The notes: generated by a model from the letters alone, not told the origin. 64,000 nucleotides of DNA from Hanleya hanleyi (GCA_036873755.1 JAVTVY010017482.1:1-64000), one strand, 5' to 3'. Shown: positions 1-10,253, numbered from the stretch's first letter. Made by a program: numbers and translations.

Positions 1-1900
1 CAAAAATTAAAGTTGTGTACAAATTCAACTGTTGGATTGGTATAATTTTCAGTTGTTTAAATAATGGATCGGTGTGATCATATTCATTGGACAGTGTTAT
101 GACTCTAAGAGCACGCTTTTGGAGTAAAATTAACGGGTTTAAATGCGAGGCGTAAGTATTTCCCCAAATAATATTGCCGTATGATAGATATGGGAATATA
201 AGGGAGTAATATAATATATATAGACATTTCTTATTGACAGATTTTCTTATATAGTTAATTACTCCAATATTGCGTGATATTTTCTTGCTAATGTAATCAA
301 TGTGTGTGGCCCAATTCAAGCTGTCGTTAAAGTATATTCCTAAAAATTTAAAACTATTGACCATCTCTACTTCCGTTCCAGAAATTTTTACCGAGTTAAA
401 TTTTTTAGCTCGCTGTTTGTATGGCTTAATAAGCATGCATTTCGTTTTTACTATATTGAGAGAAAGGTGATTTGTGCAAAACCATTCATGTAACTTGTCT
501 AATTCTAGTGTCATAATATTGATTGCGTCTTGCGGGTCCTTAGATGAACAGGTAACACTGGTATCATCTGCGAAAAGAGTAAATTTTAAGATTTCAGATG
601 CATTACATATGTCATTGATATATATGAGGAACAATATGGGTCCAAGGATCGAGCCTTGTGGTACACCATATGAAATTGGAAGTGGTGGAGATAGAATTGA
701 ATCGAAAGTTACAACTTGGGAACGGTTTGATAAGTAACTTGAGAGCCAATGTAGTGACGTACGTCGAAATCCATAATGTTCTAATTTTGCGAGAAGAATG
801 TCGTGTTTTACGGTGTCAAATGCCTTTGATAAATCCAAAAATGTGACAAGACTGTATAATTTTGCTTCTTTACCAGATATAAGATTATCGTATAACGAGC
901 CCGCTGCATGTGAAGTAGAATGATGAGCTCGGAATCCATACTGATGGCAGGAAATAATATCATTTGTATCCAGATAGTCGATGATCGCATTAGCAGCAAT
1001 TTTTTCAAAAACTTTACTGAAACAAGGTAGTACTGAGATGGGTCGATAATTGGACATAAGATTGATATCTCCAGATTTATATATTGGTGTTACTTTAGCC
1101 GTTTTAAGAGCATCTGGTACCACCCCAGTGCTGAAAGACAAATTTATTATAAAAGATAATGGTATGGAAATATAATCAGAAACTATTTTGACGAGAGAGG
1201 TATGGATTCCATCTAAGCCTGGTGCTGAAGACTTTAGCTGCAGTATCGTGTTCTTGACAGTTTCGTTGGTTATATTTGGAAATTCAAAATTTTCATGTAT
1301 GATGTTTTTCAGATATTTTTGAAAAGACGCACTGGTATTAGGAATTCTAGAGTCCAGTTGTTCGGCAATTGATGTAAAATATGTGTTAAATTTTGATGCG
1401 ATTTCTGAATGATCACTAATTTCTTGACCATTGATCGTAAACTTTTTTGATGTCACAGTATTTATTTTCCGGTTCATGAGCTGGTTTAAGATTTTCCAGG
1501 TACCTTTTATGTCATGGTTGGATGAATTGAATTTATCTTCAAAATATTGTTTCTTAGATAATTTAATCAAATGGTTTAATTTGTTCCGATAAATTCTATA
1601 CTGTTTATGTGTTTCGTTGTTTGGACTTACTAGATAATTTCTGTATAATTTGTTCTTTTCGTGAATTGATTCTAATATGCCATATGTAATCCAAGGTTTA
1701 ATTATTTTTTTCTTCCTAGATTTTTTCGTAGTAATTAATGGAAAACACTCATTATATATTTGTAGAAATTTAAGTGAAAACAATTCTAGTACTACATTGG
1801 CATCGTCCCTACTAGTGATTTCATCCCAGTTCGTGTCTTTAATTCTCTCAGTAAATAATGTTTTGGAGTCCGGAGTAATTCGGCGGAAGGTTATATAGCG
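1..1900 (-). CDS. Non-LTR retrotransposon reverse transcriptase (3' part cut by window edge)
   Basis: Reverse transcriptase domain of a jockey-superfamily (CR1/L2/jockey-like) element. Read on the minus strand in the frame of base 1900, translation shows no stop down to base 1, so the frame runs off the window. Visible in order are a linker, the finger motif SSAPGLDGI, YRPISVLP, the palm motif LDLSKAFDTV, YGVPQGSILGP and the catalytic FADDT, then a thumb with LGIYFNDSLNW. It follows the endonuclease of the same element (1891-2763) but in another frame, so a one-base frameshift near 1900 separates them. The catalytic aspartates are present. The element was probably active until recently, but this copy cannot make one continuous endonuclease-RT protein without frameshifting. 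Confidence 0.85.
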
Positions 1901-2763
1901 TGTTCTGGGGTTATGTTGTCTGTGTCGCCCTTCAGTATATGAACGATGGGAAAGTGGTCGGATATATCCGTCAATAACATACCAGACAGGAGATTGTTTT
2001 CGTGAAAGTTTAAGAAGATGTTATCGATGAGGGTTGCAGAACGGCGTTTTACGCGGGTCGGTTTGGTTATTTGTGGAAAGAAATAGTGTGATTTCAATAT
2101 ATTTAAAAATTCTTTGGATGGGCCATGTCTGTCAGTTTTAAATAGGTCTATATTGAAATCGCCCATTAAGATGCATTTATTTTTTTGGATCTCAGGCTGT
2201 GTCAAAAATCTTTGCAGATGTTGGTTGAGTTTGGAAACATTTTTGTCAGGCGGTCGATAGAAAATACCCACGATATATTTTTGGTTTTGGGATTCCAGCT
2301 CGACGAAGAGAGATTCATACTCGCCATCTTGGTCCAGTTGAGACAGATCGTCTCGTATTTTACACGCGTTAATGTTTTCATCAATATAGAGAATGACCCC
2401 ACCCCCTTTTCTGTTGTTTCTGGAGGCTGGAAACGGAATATATCCAGGGATGTTGTAAAGGTTTTCAGTGGTAGGATCCAACCAGCTTTCGGAAAATCCT
2501 AGAACAGAAAACTTGTATTGTAAGTTGTGAAGGAATCCTGTGATTTCGCTGTAGTGTTTTTTTAGACTTATAGCCTTCAGATGTAGAAATGATAGAGTGC
2601 CATCGGATTTGAAATTGTCCTGTTGTTCACAGAAGGAATCTTCCGTATAATAGTTAGAACTATGTTTATTAATATCATTCCAGTGTAGAATTTCTTGTTC
2701 ATTATCATCAGTTATAGTTTTATTATCTTCTGCATCATTTAGCTCGATTGGATTAAAACACAT
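1891..2763 (-). CDS. Non-LTR retrotransposon APE-type endonuclease domain (frameshifted from RT)
   Basis: 290-residue ORF holding the apurinic-like endonuclease that nicks target DNA for target-primed reverse transcription. Family landmarks are VLGFSESWLD (catalytic Glu), GGGVILYID, VGIFYRPP, LMGDFNIDL and the terminal TDISDHFPIVHI (SDH box). The usual LNxRS box near residue 60 reads HLKAISL, so the conserved Asn is replaced. The frame ends in TAA at 1891, and the RT continues in another frame. The lost Asn plus the frameshift suggest an inactive copy. The ATG at 2761-2763 is not a natural start: coding-like sequence runs on into the 26-bp tandem repeat upstream. Confidence 0.8.
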   Translation of the reverse strand: MCFNPIELNDAEDNKTITDDNEQEILHWNDINKHSSNYYTEDSFCEQQDNFKSDGTLSFLHLKAISLKKHYSEITGFLHNLQYKFSVLGFSESWLDPTTENLYNIPGYIPFPASRNNRKGGGVILYIDENINACKIRDDLSQLDQDGEYESLFVELESQNQKYIVGIFYRPPDKNVSKLNQHLQRFLTQPEIQKNKCILMGDFNIDLFKTDRHGPSKEFLNILKSHYFFPQITKPTRVKRRSATLIDNIFLNFHENNLLSGMLLTDISDHFPIVHILKGDTDNITPEHAI

Positions 2764-2783
2764 ATTCTCAATAAAGTCTAGGT

Positions 2784-2965
2784 TTAGAGAGTCTGATGTT
2801 GGTTTGGGGTTAGAGAGTCTGATGTTGGTTTGGGGTTAGAGAGTCTGATGTTGGTTTGGGGTTAGAGAGTCTGATGTTGGTTTGGGTTTAGAGAGTCTGA
2901 TGTTGGTTTGGGGTTAGAGAGTCTGATGTTGGTTTGGGTTTAGAGAGTCTGATGTTGGTTTGGGG
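2784..2965. repeat. 26-bp minisatellite, 7 copies
   Basis: Seven head-to-tail 26-bp units beginning TTAGAGAGTCTGATG, differing only by G/T changes in the G-run. It lies directly 5' of the minus-strand endonuclease ORF. Since 26 is not a multiple of 3, it destroys any upstream continuation of that frame. Confidence 0.95.
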
Positions 2966-3414
2966 TTAAGTTCGTCACTACTTGGAATGTTGTTTCCGAA
3001 CAATGAGAGAATGTATAATAAATTTGTGAGTGGAGCTTCCTCGTTATTTGTAAGGTTATCCATTGGGAGTACATGTACTTGGGAACAGAACAGTCAGCAC
3101 AGCACTAGGCAGTTCGATATTAGGTGGTGAAAAAGCTATACACACAATATTTTGGTAAATGGAACAACTTGAAATATCAAAATCAGTTAAATGTAATTGA
3201 TATGTTGAATAATCAAAGATTAAAACAAAAGTAATAATCATAACGAAAAGTATGAAACGGTCTATCATCATGATAGCCGACACATTCCGCTCTATCACAT
3301 TAGACGTCAAAATATATTATAAAAGAAAAGTCTGCCAGGTTCTTACTGATATTTGAATATGCATGCTATAAATAATTATTATATTGTAGGAAGGCACATC
3401 ATACTGCTGACTAC
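2966..3414. other. Non-coding stretch between two minisatellites
   Basis: AT-rich sequence, probably the 5' region of the minus-strand non-LTR element. An 84-codon minus ORF (3056-3310) has no recognisable motif and is not called. Confidence 0.5.
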
Positions 3415-4284
3415 AATAGGTTACGGTAGCTTGTGAATGGTATAATAGGTTACGGTAGCTTGTGAATGGTATAATAGGTTACGGTAGCTTGTGAATGGTA
3501 TAATAGGTTACGGTAGCTTGTGAATGGTATAATAGGTTACGGTAGCTTGTGAATGGTATAATAGGTTACGGTAGCTTGTGAATGGTATAATAGGTTACGG
3601 TAGCTTGTGAATGGTATAATAGGTTACGGTAGCTTGTGAATGGTATAATAGGTTACGGTAGTTTGTGAATGGTATAATAGGTTACGGTAGCTTGTGAATG
3701 GTATAATAGGTTGTTAGCTTGTGAATGGTATAATAGGTTACGGTAGCTTGTGAATGGTATAATAGGTACGGTAGCTTGTGAATGGTATAATAGGTTACGG
3801 TAGCTTGTGAATGGTATAATAGGTTACGATAGCTTGTGAATGGTATAATAGGTTACGGTAGCTTGTGAACGGTATAATAGGTTACGGTAGCTTGTGAATG
3901 GTATAATAGGTTACGGTAGCTTGTAGATAGTATAATAGGTTACGGTAGCTTGTGAATGGTATAATAGGTTACGGTAGCTTGTGAATGGTATAATAGGTTA
4001 CGGTAGCTTGTGAATGGTATAATAGGTTACGGTAGCTTGTGAATGGTATAATAGGTTACGGTAGCTTGTGAATGGTATAATAGGTTACGGTAGCTTGTGA
4101 ATGGTATAATAGGTTACGGTAGCTTGTGAATGGTATAATAGGTTACGGTAGCTTGTGAATGGTATAATAGGTTACGGTAGCTTGTGAATGGTATAATAGG
4201 TTACGGTAGCTTGTGAATGGTATAATAGGTTACGGTAGTTTGTGAATGGTATAATAGGTTACGGTAGCTTGTGAATGGTATAAT
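3415..4284. repeat. 29-bp minisatellite, about 30 copies
   Basis: About 30 nearly identical 29-bp units with core GGTTACGGTAGCTTGTGAAT. Two units carry small deletions (near 3711 and 3766) and several carry single substitutions. The high homogeneity suggests recent expansion. Confidence 0.97.
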
Positions 4285-4479
4285 GCAGTCACTTTCTGTG
4301 GAGTCCATAGATGTTCATTTCATGCAGGTATAAACCTGTATTAGCCGGACAGCGAGTGGTCCCAAGAATAGATCACATTCCAACTGAACACAGATGTTAT
4401 GTTGAAGCTGACACACTTAGCTAATATGCAATGGATTTGAAAGTCAGTGAATCGTGCTCTACTACCGCCTAGATACAAT
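4285..4479. other. Spacer without gene
   Basis: Single-copy sequence between the minisatellite and the left inverted-repeat arm. A weak tRNA-like A-box (GGTAGTAGAGCACG, minus strand, about 4450-4475) is visible. No coding potential is recognised. Confidence 0.4.
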
Positions 4480-4680
4480 TACAAGCGTCTAGTCCGTCAT
4501 TCATAATCCAGCCGTCGTCCATTAGAGAATATCCGCGTCCATAATCCAAAGACCTATTCCATATTCCAAATAACAGTATTAGCACCAAATTCAAAAAGAC
4601 AATCATAGTATACATAAACATAGGCTTGTTTCTTGCAAGAGAGAAGCGGTCAACAGTTTCAATGATGCCGGCAAGACATC
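4480..4680 (+). repeat. Left arm of a 201-bp inverted repeat
   Basis: By eye this arm is roughly 90% identical to the reverse complement of 8633-8833. Both outer ends read TACAAGCG inward, and both inner ends read AAGACATC. On the right the same sequence lies between the primer-binding site and gag start of a decayed minus-strand LTR element, so this arm may be an inverted copy of that leader. Confidence 0.85.
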
Positions 4681-4882
4681 ATGATGTTCCAGAAATATCA
4701 AATCCGTATCGCTGATCAGTATTCTTAATCCATAATATTCGTTGTAAAGTCATCATCTAAAGAATGATGTATCTCAGTCACGCTTTGATTGTGACTGTTC
4801 ATATGAGTACCATGAGGATCTTGAAGTACATGCATGGGTTTATACGGCCCCTAGCCCCGGGTTAAGCGGAATTAGACACAAG

Positions 4883-5269
4883 TTACGAAACGTAGCGCCA
4901 TAGATCTTGCACGCTACGTTCGTATTTTGCTATCAGCATGCGATATGTATCGCCAAATTTGAGAAACTTTGAGTGGAGGCGCTTGGTGGAATAGCCCTGT
5001 TTTATAAGTTTCTGCAACAATGTTTTGTGACGTTGATTAAAATCATCACATTTAACAAAGGATCTAGCAAATGCTACTAAGCGAGATTTGTATACGCCAT
5101 ATGCAGGTCCCACTGGAATATTACTATCCAGAAAGGGATAGTTTACGATGTCGAAATTGTAATCATCTCTTTTGTCATAAAGTCGACGAGAGAGAATGCC
5201 CGCCTCATTTTTATAGAGATATAGATCTAAATATGATGTGCCTGTAGGGCTATCTGTAGTTTCCTTCAA
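4883..5269 (-). pseudogene. Penelope-like RT, C-terminal region
   Basis: 128-codon frame continuing the RT after a frameshift near 5260. It contains the lineage-typical blocks LYDKRDDYNFDIVNYPFL and SNIPVGPAYGVY followed by a basic helix. It is the thumb/C-terminal part of the polymerase at 5250-5801. The ATG is internal and not a real start. As broken as its neighbour, it is a relic with no host role shown. Confidence 0.7.
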
Positions 5270-5801
5270 ATCCAGTGAAGGTGGATATATACTCCTTCAC
5301 TGCGTCATTTATATAGCGATTATCCACAGCGAGAAGATCGTCTATATAGCGTTTGGTGAATGAGAAGGAACGGGCTTTGAATGGATCGGTTTTTGAAAGC
5401 GCCTGCATATAGTCATATTCATAAGAGAACAGATACAGGTCAGCCAACAGGGGTGCACAATTAGTGCCCATTGGAATACCTATATGCTGCTGATATATTG
5501 TGTTGCCAAATTTCACATAGATTTTTTTAATGAGAAATTCAAGCAACTCTATAAACAAAGAAACATCCCATGAATGATATCTCTTGTATGTAGTCGAGCT
5601 AAAGAATTCTTTATGGCTTCCGACATTAATATATCTACGATCAGTTTTCTTGAACACAGATACTATTAATGAACTTATACGGTCAATAAGGTCCTGATGA
5701 GGGATTGTAGTATAGAGAGTCGAGAAATCCCATGTGGATACATATCTGTACGGTATGTGACCTTTAGCATCAAGTTCTGTAAGACATTTTGAGTTTTTCA
5801 A
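5250..5801 (-). pseudogene. Penelope-like RT, palm domain
   Basis: 183-codon frame with RT motif A (STWDFSTLYTTIPH), motif B (IGIPMGTNCAPLLADLYLFS) and motif C (RYIDDLL). The catalytic Asp residues are present in motif A and in YIDD. The reading continues upstream past an in-frame TGA just before it (about 5804-5806, where a Trp is usual) and downstream only after a frameshift, so the polymerase is broken in at least two places. Confidence 0.75.
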
Positions 5802-6710
5802 TATTCACATACATTCAACGCCAGAGTTCTTAGAAATAGTGGCGCAATACCTTTCCCAAAATGCTTTTACCTCCTGAAGGGCCCTCGTCAATAGGGTTGA
5901 AAGAAGCTTGGTGGTGCAGCTTCTAGAACCAGCTATGAATCTAGCTTTGTATGGTGATTTATGCATTTTGGGAGTCCAGTATATTTTTGGTATGATTGGT
6001 TGGAAGACAAATACCTCTTTCCCTGAGAAACTTTTTGTGATTGTTAAATAAATCTTCCAGAGTAAATGCAGTTTGGGAGTAAGTAGACGTATTTGATGAA
6101 GATATGTCTACACTCACTTCTTTAACCAGGACCTGGTAATAGTAATATTTACATATGAATATTATATTATTCGGAGCTTTGTCTGCTGGAACTATGACGA
6201 ATTTACTCTGGAGATTTGCTAGAACTTCTTGCGAATTGAGGTTTCTCAGTACTTGTTTTGCTTGGGGAAGAGTACTTCTGTCAATATGGCGGATTGTGTC
6301 AACGACCTTGCTCTTGGTGAGGTCCAGCCAATCAACGAGTACTGTAGGTTCAACTTTTTCTCACTTAGACCAATCAATAACGTACTGTTCTAATGCAGAC
6401 AGGACTATCTTCTGGTCGGCCTTCAGATTTATTCTTCTTGGCTCTCTATATTTAGGTCCTTTCATCAGGAGCAATTTCAGATCCTTATCACTCACCAAAT
6501 CAAGGTCACCAGTCACAATATGTTTGCATGGTGTATAGATAAAGTTCGACAATTCACAATCACAACTATAGCCTCCTGACGTGTATAAGTTCCAGTCAAA
6601 CTCCTTGACAGCATTGGAGTAATTGAATATTTTGGTGGCTATAGATTTAGTATACTTATATGAAATGCAACACATATCACGAATCGTTAGATTTTTGGTA
6701 TGTGCTTTAG
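5802..6710 (-). pseudogene. Penelope-like RT, N-terminal and finger region
   Basis: Minus-strand fragments in more than one frame. Bases 6361-6675 encode a 104-residue piece with CDCELSNFIYTPCKH (clustered Cys/His, possible metal site) and GDLDLVSDKDLK...KGPKYREP, which precedes the RT in this lineage. Bases about 5880-6000 encode the finger motifs YWTPKMHKSPYKARFIAGS and SCTTKLLSTLL. Stops interrupt the stretch between. The extreme start overlaps the 132-bp repeat at 6668-6799. Confidence 0.6.
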
Positions 6711-6799
6711 AATAAGTTAACCAGAAGACTATACTGTGAAGTCATGTGACTCTCTCAGTATGTCGGCACCTCTTCCCACTTCCCTTATATGTGTTGTAA
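6668..6799. repeat. 132-bp unit with short terminal inverted repeats, copy 1
   Basis: Differs from 7176-7307 at only two positions. Ends are CAACACATAT and ATATGTGTTG, a 10-bp inverted repeat. It overlaps the first codons of the RT-element N-terminal ORF. Confidence 0.9.
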
Positions 6800-7175
6800 T
6801 TTTTTCCTGTATATGGCGAGATTCTGCTGGTGGACGTTTCGTCCCCGAGGCCCGCCCCCTGTACAGACCTTTTGATCTTTGATATATGTTGGCATTGTGG
6901 GAAGTTGATGCTGGGTCGACATCGGGCCTTACAGGCTAGTCTTTTGTGTTAAATGCCGTCATTTTCATCTGACGACGACACAGCTCACCAATTCTCAGTG
7001 TACGAGTTGTCACAGCGACACAGCTCACCAATTACCAATATACGAGTTGTCAGAGCATTTCCATCATAGCTCTCTAGATTTGTATCTAATACCGCTTATG
7101 CCGGTGCTAGGGGCCGTGTGGTCATGTCATCCAAGTTGCCACATGAACAGGTACAGTAAAAGCGTACCTGAGATA

Positions 7176-7307
7176 CAACACATATCACGAATCGTTAGAT
7201 TTTTGGTATGTGCTTTAGAATAAGTTAACCAGAAGACTATACTGTGAAGTCATGTGACTCTGTCAGTATGTCGGCACCTATTCCCACTTCCCTTATATGT
7301 GTTGTAA
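7176..7307. repeat. 132-bp unit with short terminal inverted repeats, copy 2
   Basis: Second copy, 508 bp to the right in the same orientation, flanked by TA on both sides. It could be a tiny TA-inserting MITE, or one of the repeated ends that Penelope-like elements often carry. Confidence 0.9.
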
Positions 7308-7599
7308 CTAGTTACTAAACATGCAGGAAATATTCCTGAAAAATCATCCTATAAGTGTTCAGTATCAGCGTTAGACTTATCTGATATTATAGGTGGAATA
7401 TTCCCGTGAAAGATCACACCCTCAATGGAAATTGTCTCAACAATCCATATACTGTTACTATACCAGTGATCTGAATATCCTGAATCAACGCACCAGCCTA
7501 TCCCTAGGCCGAGTCATAACATCAAATAACATCAGAGACTGTGACGCCCCAGTATATCTCAAGATGACTACAGGTTTGCTTTTTCCTTCCGTATTAACT
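7308..7599. other. Stretch without recognised gene
   Basis: Between the RT element and the gag relic. An 80-codon plus ORF (7393-7635) has no motif and is not called. Confidence 0.4.
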
Positions 7600-8627
7600 G
7601 AAAACACTTATCCCTTAGACAAGAAACTCTTGTAACCCTCCGATATCTGATTTCCACTAACATCAGCCTTGTCAGGTACTTTGTGTACAGTTTCAGTTCA
7701 GGCCTTCAGTTTCAGTCGGGGTTTCCAACAGTCCGCCTTTAGGAAACCTTTCTTCGAACAATAGTGGCATGTAGCTGCATTCCACGACTTAGAAAATGTT
7801 TAACAGGCTCCACCGTCTTCTTTGGTAACCCAGAGCCTGCCTTGTCACCTTGACCTTTCCCATCCTTTGGGTCAGAACTAGGTTTTTTGTCGATCTTATC
7901 GCCACCTCCCCACTTTTCCCCATAATTCCCGTATTGGAATTCATCATTTTTCTTGTGGATTAATTCGTAGTCATCAGCGATAACTGATCACCCTTCTAAA
8001 CTCGACTACCTTATGTTCGTCCAGGTGAGTCTTAACATCAAAAGGGAGTACTGCTATCAAATTCTTCCATAAGAATAACTTCTATCAACTGGTCCCTTCT
8101 CTATCTGTAACCTGTACCACAGGTCAAATACCGGTACCTCTCTTTCTCCCTTGCAAACTCCACAAATGGTTGGTTGGTTGTTTGAAGTTTAACGTCGCAC
8201 CTAACCTTATTGGTCACACGGCGACGATGATCCAAACAAACATACCCTAACAAAACCCCAACCCTAACAAAAACCTAACCAAAACTACAAAAAAAATTGA
8301 ATTTCGAATTTTGAAAATTAGGCTCTACAGACACTGATCACAATGGATCCTCAGAGAGCCCAATCTGTTTGGTACTTTAATCTACCTCCTGTGCCAGACA
8401 AACATGGTACAAACCATGCTGCCCTAAGCCCGAGGGCTAACTCCACAAATGTCTTCCCTGACTGCCTCTTTATGTTTTTTATTTTTTTGAATTTCTGCAT
8501 CGAGGCTTCAGGCACCAGCTTATAGGCTGACAAAATGGCACCTTTTAGCCTTACATAATGCTTCTAAATCACTTATGGGCAGGTTTTCCTTCCCTGCAAA
8601 TGTTTGAGGATCAAAGTTTTCAGCCAT
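7600..8627 (-). pseudogene. Decayed LTR-retrotransposon gag (SCAN-like), split by a SINE
   Basis: Minus-strand gag beginning at ATG 8625-8627 (MAENFDPQTFAGKENLP), followed by helical basic segments (8533-8440). After the SINE at 8169-8438 it continues with a SCAN-like block in shifting frames (LIEVILMEEF, VKTHLDEHKVVEFRR, DDYELIHKK at about 8100-7950) and a zinc-knuckle relic CHYCSKKGFLKADCWK (about 7790-7740). In the knuckle the expected His is Phe. Several frameshifts and stops make it non-functional. Such SCAN-gag proteins belong to Gypsy-group elements; pol is absent here. Confidence 0.6.
8169..8438 (-). mobile_element. SINE-like retroposon with 13-bp target duplication
   Basis: 270-bp insertion into the gag relic, flanked by perfect copies of AACTCCACAAATG (8156-8168 and 8439-8451). 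On the minus strand it starts AGCCCTCGGGCTTAGGGC and ends GTGCGACGTTAAACTTC then a short AACC repeat, the kind of tail common on mollusc short retroposons. A-rich and GTTAGGGTT-like tracts fill the middle. Confidence 0.85.
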
Positions 8628-8632
8628 AAAAA

Positions 8633-8833
8633 GATGTCTTGTCGGCATCATTGAAAAATGTTGACCGCATCTCTCTTGCAGAAAACTAGCCTATGTTTAT
8701 GTATACTATGATTGTCTTTTTGAGTTTGGTGCTAATCCTGTTATATGGATATGGAATAGATCTTTGGGTTATGGACGCGGATATTCTTTAATGGACGACG
8801 GCTGAATTATGAATGACGGACTAGACGCTTGTA
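8633..8833 (-). repeat. Right arm of the 201-bp inverted repeat
   Basis: Partner of 4480-4680. Here it directly precedes the gag ATG (minus strand), so it looks like the untranslated leader of the decayed LTR element. Confidence 0.85.
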
Positions 8834-8920
8834 TAATGAAAACAAAAAAATGAATATTTGTATCACTAAACTTAAATGTATAATTCTGCTCGATCAAAAG
8901 TCAAAACAAAACTGGCTCAA

Positions 8921-8938
8921 ATCCCGGGCAGGCCCCCA
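8921..8938 (-). other. Primer-binding site of the decayed LTR element
   Basis: The plus strand reads as a tRNA 3' end: T-loop-like CTCAAAT just before it, then ATCCCGGGCAGGCCCCCA ending in CCA. The minus strand therefore carries a TGG-starting primer-binding site upstream of the leader and gag. Confidence 0.65.
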
Positions 8939-8939
8939 A

Positions 8940-9060
8940 TGTGTTATGCACCCACGAATATGTAGAGGATCGCTCTTAAAACAGAGCCGGGAGAAGTTAG
9001 CCAAATCTGCAGTCAAACACTGGTCAAACAAAATTACAACAAAACACCAGTTGGTTCAGT
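8940..9060 (-). mobile_element. Partial 5' LTR of the decayed LTR element (outer edge unknown)
   Basis: Immediately beyond the primer-binding site the plus strand starts TGTGTTATGCACCC, the expected inner LTR edge. The outer end is not resolved, probably replaced by the CR1-like element to the right. Confidence 0.4.
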
Positions 9061-9220
9061 AAATTTTTTTATATATAATTAATCAACCAGAAAAAAACAC
9101 AGTTACAAAATGTGGTACACAATGTGTCACAAAGTTTAGGCTTACTACAATACCATAAAAGAGTGTGGTAAATGAACAAGGAACTGCAAATTAAAACAAA
9201 TTTCAACTCTACATGAAGTT

Positions 9221-9991
9221 GTGAATGATTTGAAAAAAGAGGTGACTATGCTCAAGCAACAACAATCAACCCCCAAACAGTTTGACACAATCTCTACACA
9301 AACAGTGTCGATAACTCCCAAACAGGGAAAAGGAAAATTGGATGGATTCAACACTTTTGGTATTAGCTGTTCAAACTACACTGATTTTGAGGAAATTAAC
9401 CCCAGGCAGCAAAACCGACATCTTATGGAAGCTACATGTTCACCTTCAAGTTTGAAAAAGGGAACATCTCAGATAGCTGAAGGAGAACCCATTGAAACTA
9501 TTATCACCACACGTCCAAGCTCAGAAAAGGAATCAGCCGAGGTGTCAAACAGTGCTGCTAGTTCAGAGAAAACAACACTTCTGATTGGGAGTTCCATCCT
9601 ACAAGGGATCAACACAAGAGGACTGAACAAGGTTACAGAGGTGAGGACAAGAAAAGGTGCAAGAATCGACCAGATTACAGAAGAGCTATCACATGACAAT
9701 CATCAGTATAGTGATATTGTGATCCAAATAGGAACAAATGATTGCACAGGTTCACCTGACAAGGCTTGGCAGGACTACTGTCGGCTTCTCCAAACTGTTC
9801 GAACCAAACACCCAGAAGCAAACATTGTGGTCTCTAGTATTCCGCCAAGAATGGACTCACCAAGGAAAAACCATAATGTAAGCAACATCAATCAAGGTTT
9901 GAAACAGTTAAATGTGAAATATGGCAACTGTGTTTTTGTGGACTATACCGACTCAAATGAGTTTCCGCGGCCGACCCATTGCCAATCGTGA
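9221..9991 (+). pseudogene. CR1-like element ORF: SGNH/GDSL-type esterase domain, first part
   Basis: 256-codon frame. Residues about 120-230 carry SGNH hydrolase blocks: LIGSSILQGI (block I with the nucleophile-position Ser), RKGARIDQI, IVIQIGTNDC (block III, GxND) and IVVSSIPPR. Esterase-like domains are known in the first ORF of CR1/L2-group non-LTR elements. The last catalytic block, GDGLHLSSKG (Asp and His), follows in another frame at 9921-10253, so a frameshift near 9960 breaks the protein. The N-terminus looks coiled-coil (DLKKEVTMLKQQQ). Confidence 0.7.
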
Positions 9992-10253
9992 TATGTTCCT
10001 TGGAGATGGTCTCCATCTGAGCAGCAAGGGAACTGCTCAGTTGCTGAAGGATATACATCATGTCTGCGCCATCCTCAAGGCCAAACCTAAGTTCAGTGAC
10101 AATAGTGCATCCTGTGCATCTATTTGTGACTTTTGTGGGGAGTCTCACCAAGGACACATGAAAGCTACTTGTAAATATAACTCTCCCGTCATATGTTGGC
10201 AGTGTAGTCTCTCTGGCCATAAAACAAAACACTGTCCTCTCTATAGCTACTGA
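9921..10253 (+). pseudogene. CR1-like element ORF: esterase end plus two zinc knuckles
   Basis: Continuation after the frameshift. GDGLHLSSKGTAQLL supplies the Asp-His of the esterase, then two Cys/His knuckles follow (CDFCGESHQGH...C and CWQCSLSGHKTKHC), a nucleic-acid-binding arrangement. The frame stops at TGA 10251-10253, yet the same frame reopens at once and runs to the endonuclease. The element therefore looks like a single esterase-knuckle-endonuclease-RT ORF, or two ORFs separated by this one stop. The printed ATG is internal. Confidence 0.65.

Larger units (their letters stand above)
4844..7117 (-). mobile_element. Decayed Penelope-like RT retroelement with 38-bp terminal inverted repeats
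   Basis: RT-coding remnant on the minus strand, bounded by imperfect 38-bp inverted repeats (4844-4881 and 7080-7117, core ACGGCCCCTAGC). The coding order is a cysteine-containing N-terminal segment, the RT palm, and a conserved C-terminal region. The RT type (DFSTLYTTIPH, IPMGTNCAPLLADLYL, RYIDDLL) resembles Penelope-like elements rather than LTR or jockey-type RTs. No GIY-YIG nuclease was seen. Clade assignment is inference. Confidence 0.6.

Noticed and set aside
3056..3310. 84-codon minus ORF with hydrophobic N-terminus
   Set aside because: No homology motif; it lies in the likely 5' region of a degraded retroelement and is low complexity.
3415..4284. CRISPR array
   Set aside because: The 29-bp units are contiguous with no unique spacers; this is a eukaryotic minisatellite.
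6825..6885. Hammerhead-ribozyme-like GGACGAAACGTCC on the minus strand near the Penelope-like element
   Set aside because: The GAAAC core and a short stem are present, but no CTGATGA box was found in the expected place, so a hammerhead fold is not supported.
8343..8533. Two opposite 60-codon ORFs as genes
   Set aside because: They cross the junction between the SINE and the gag relic; the minus one is partly gag, partly SINE.
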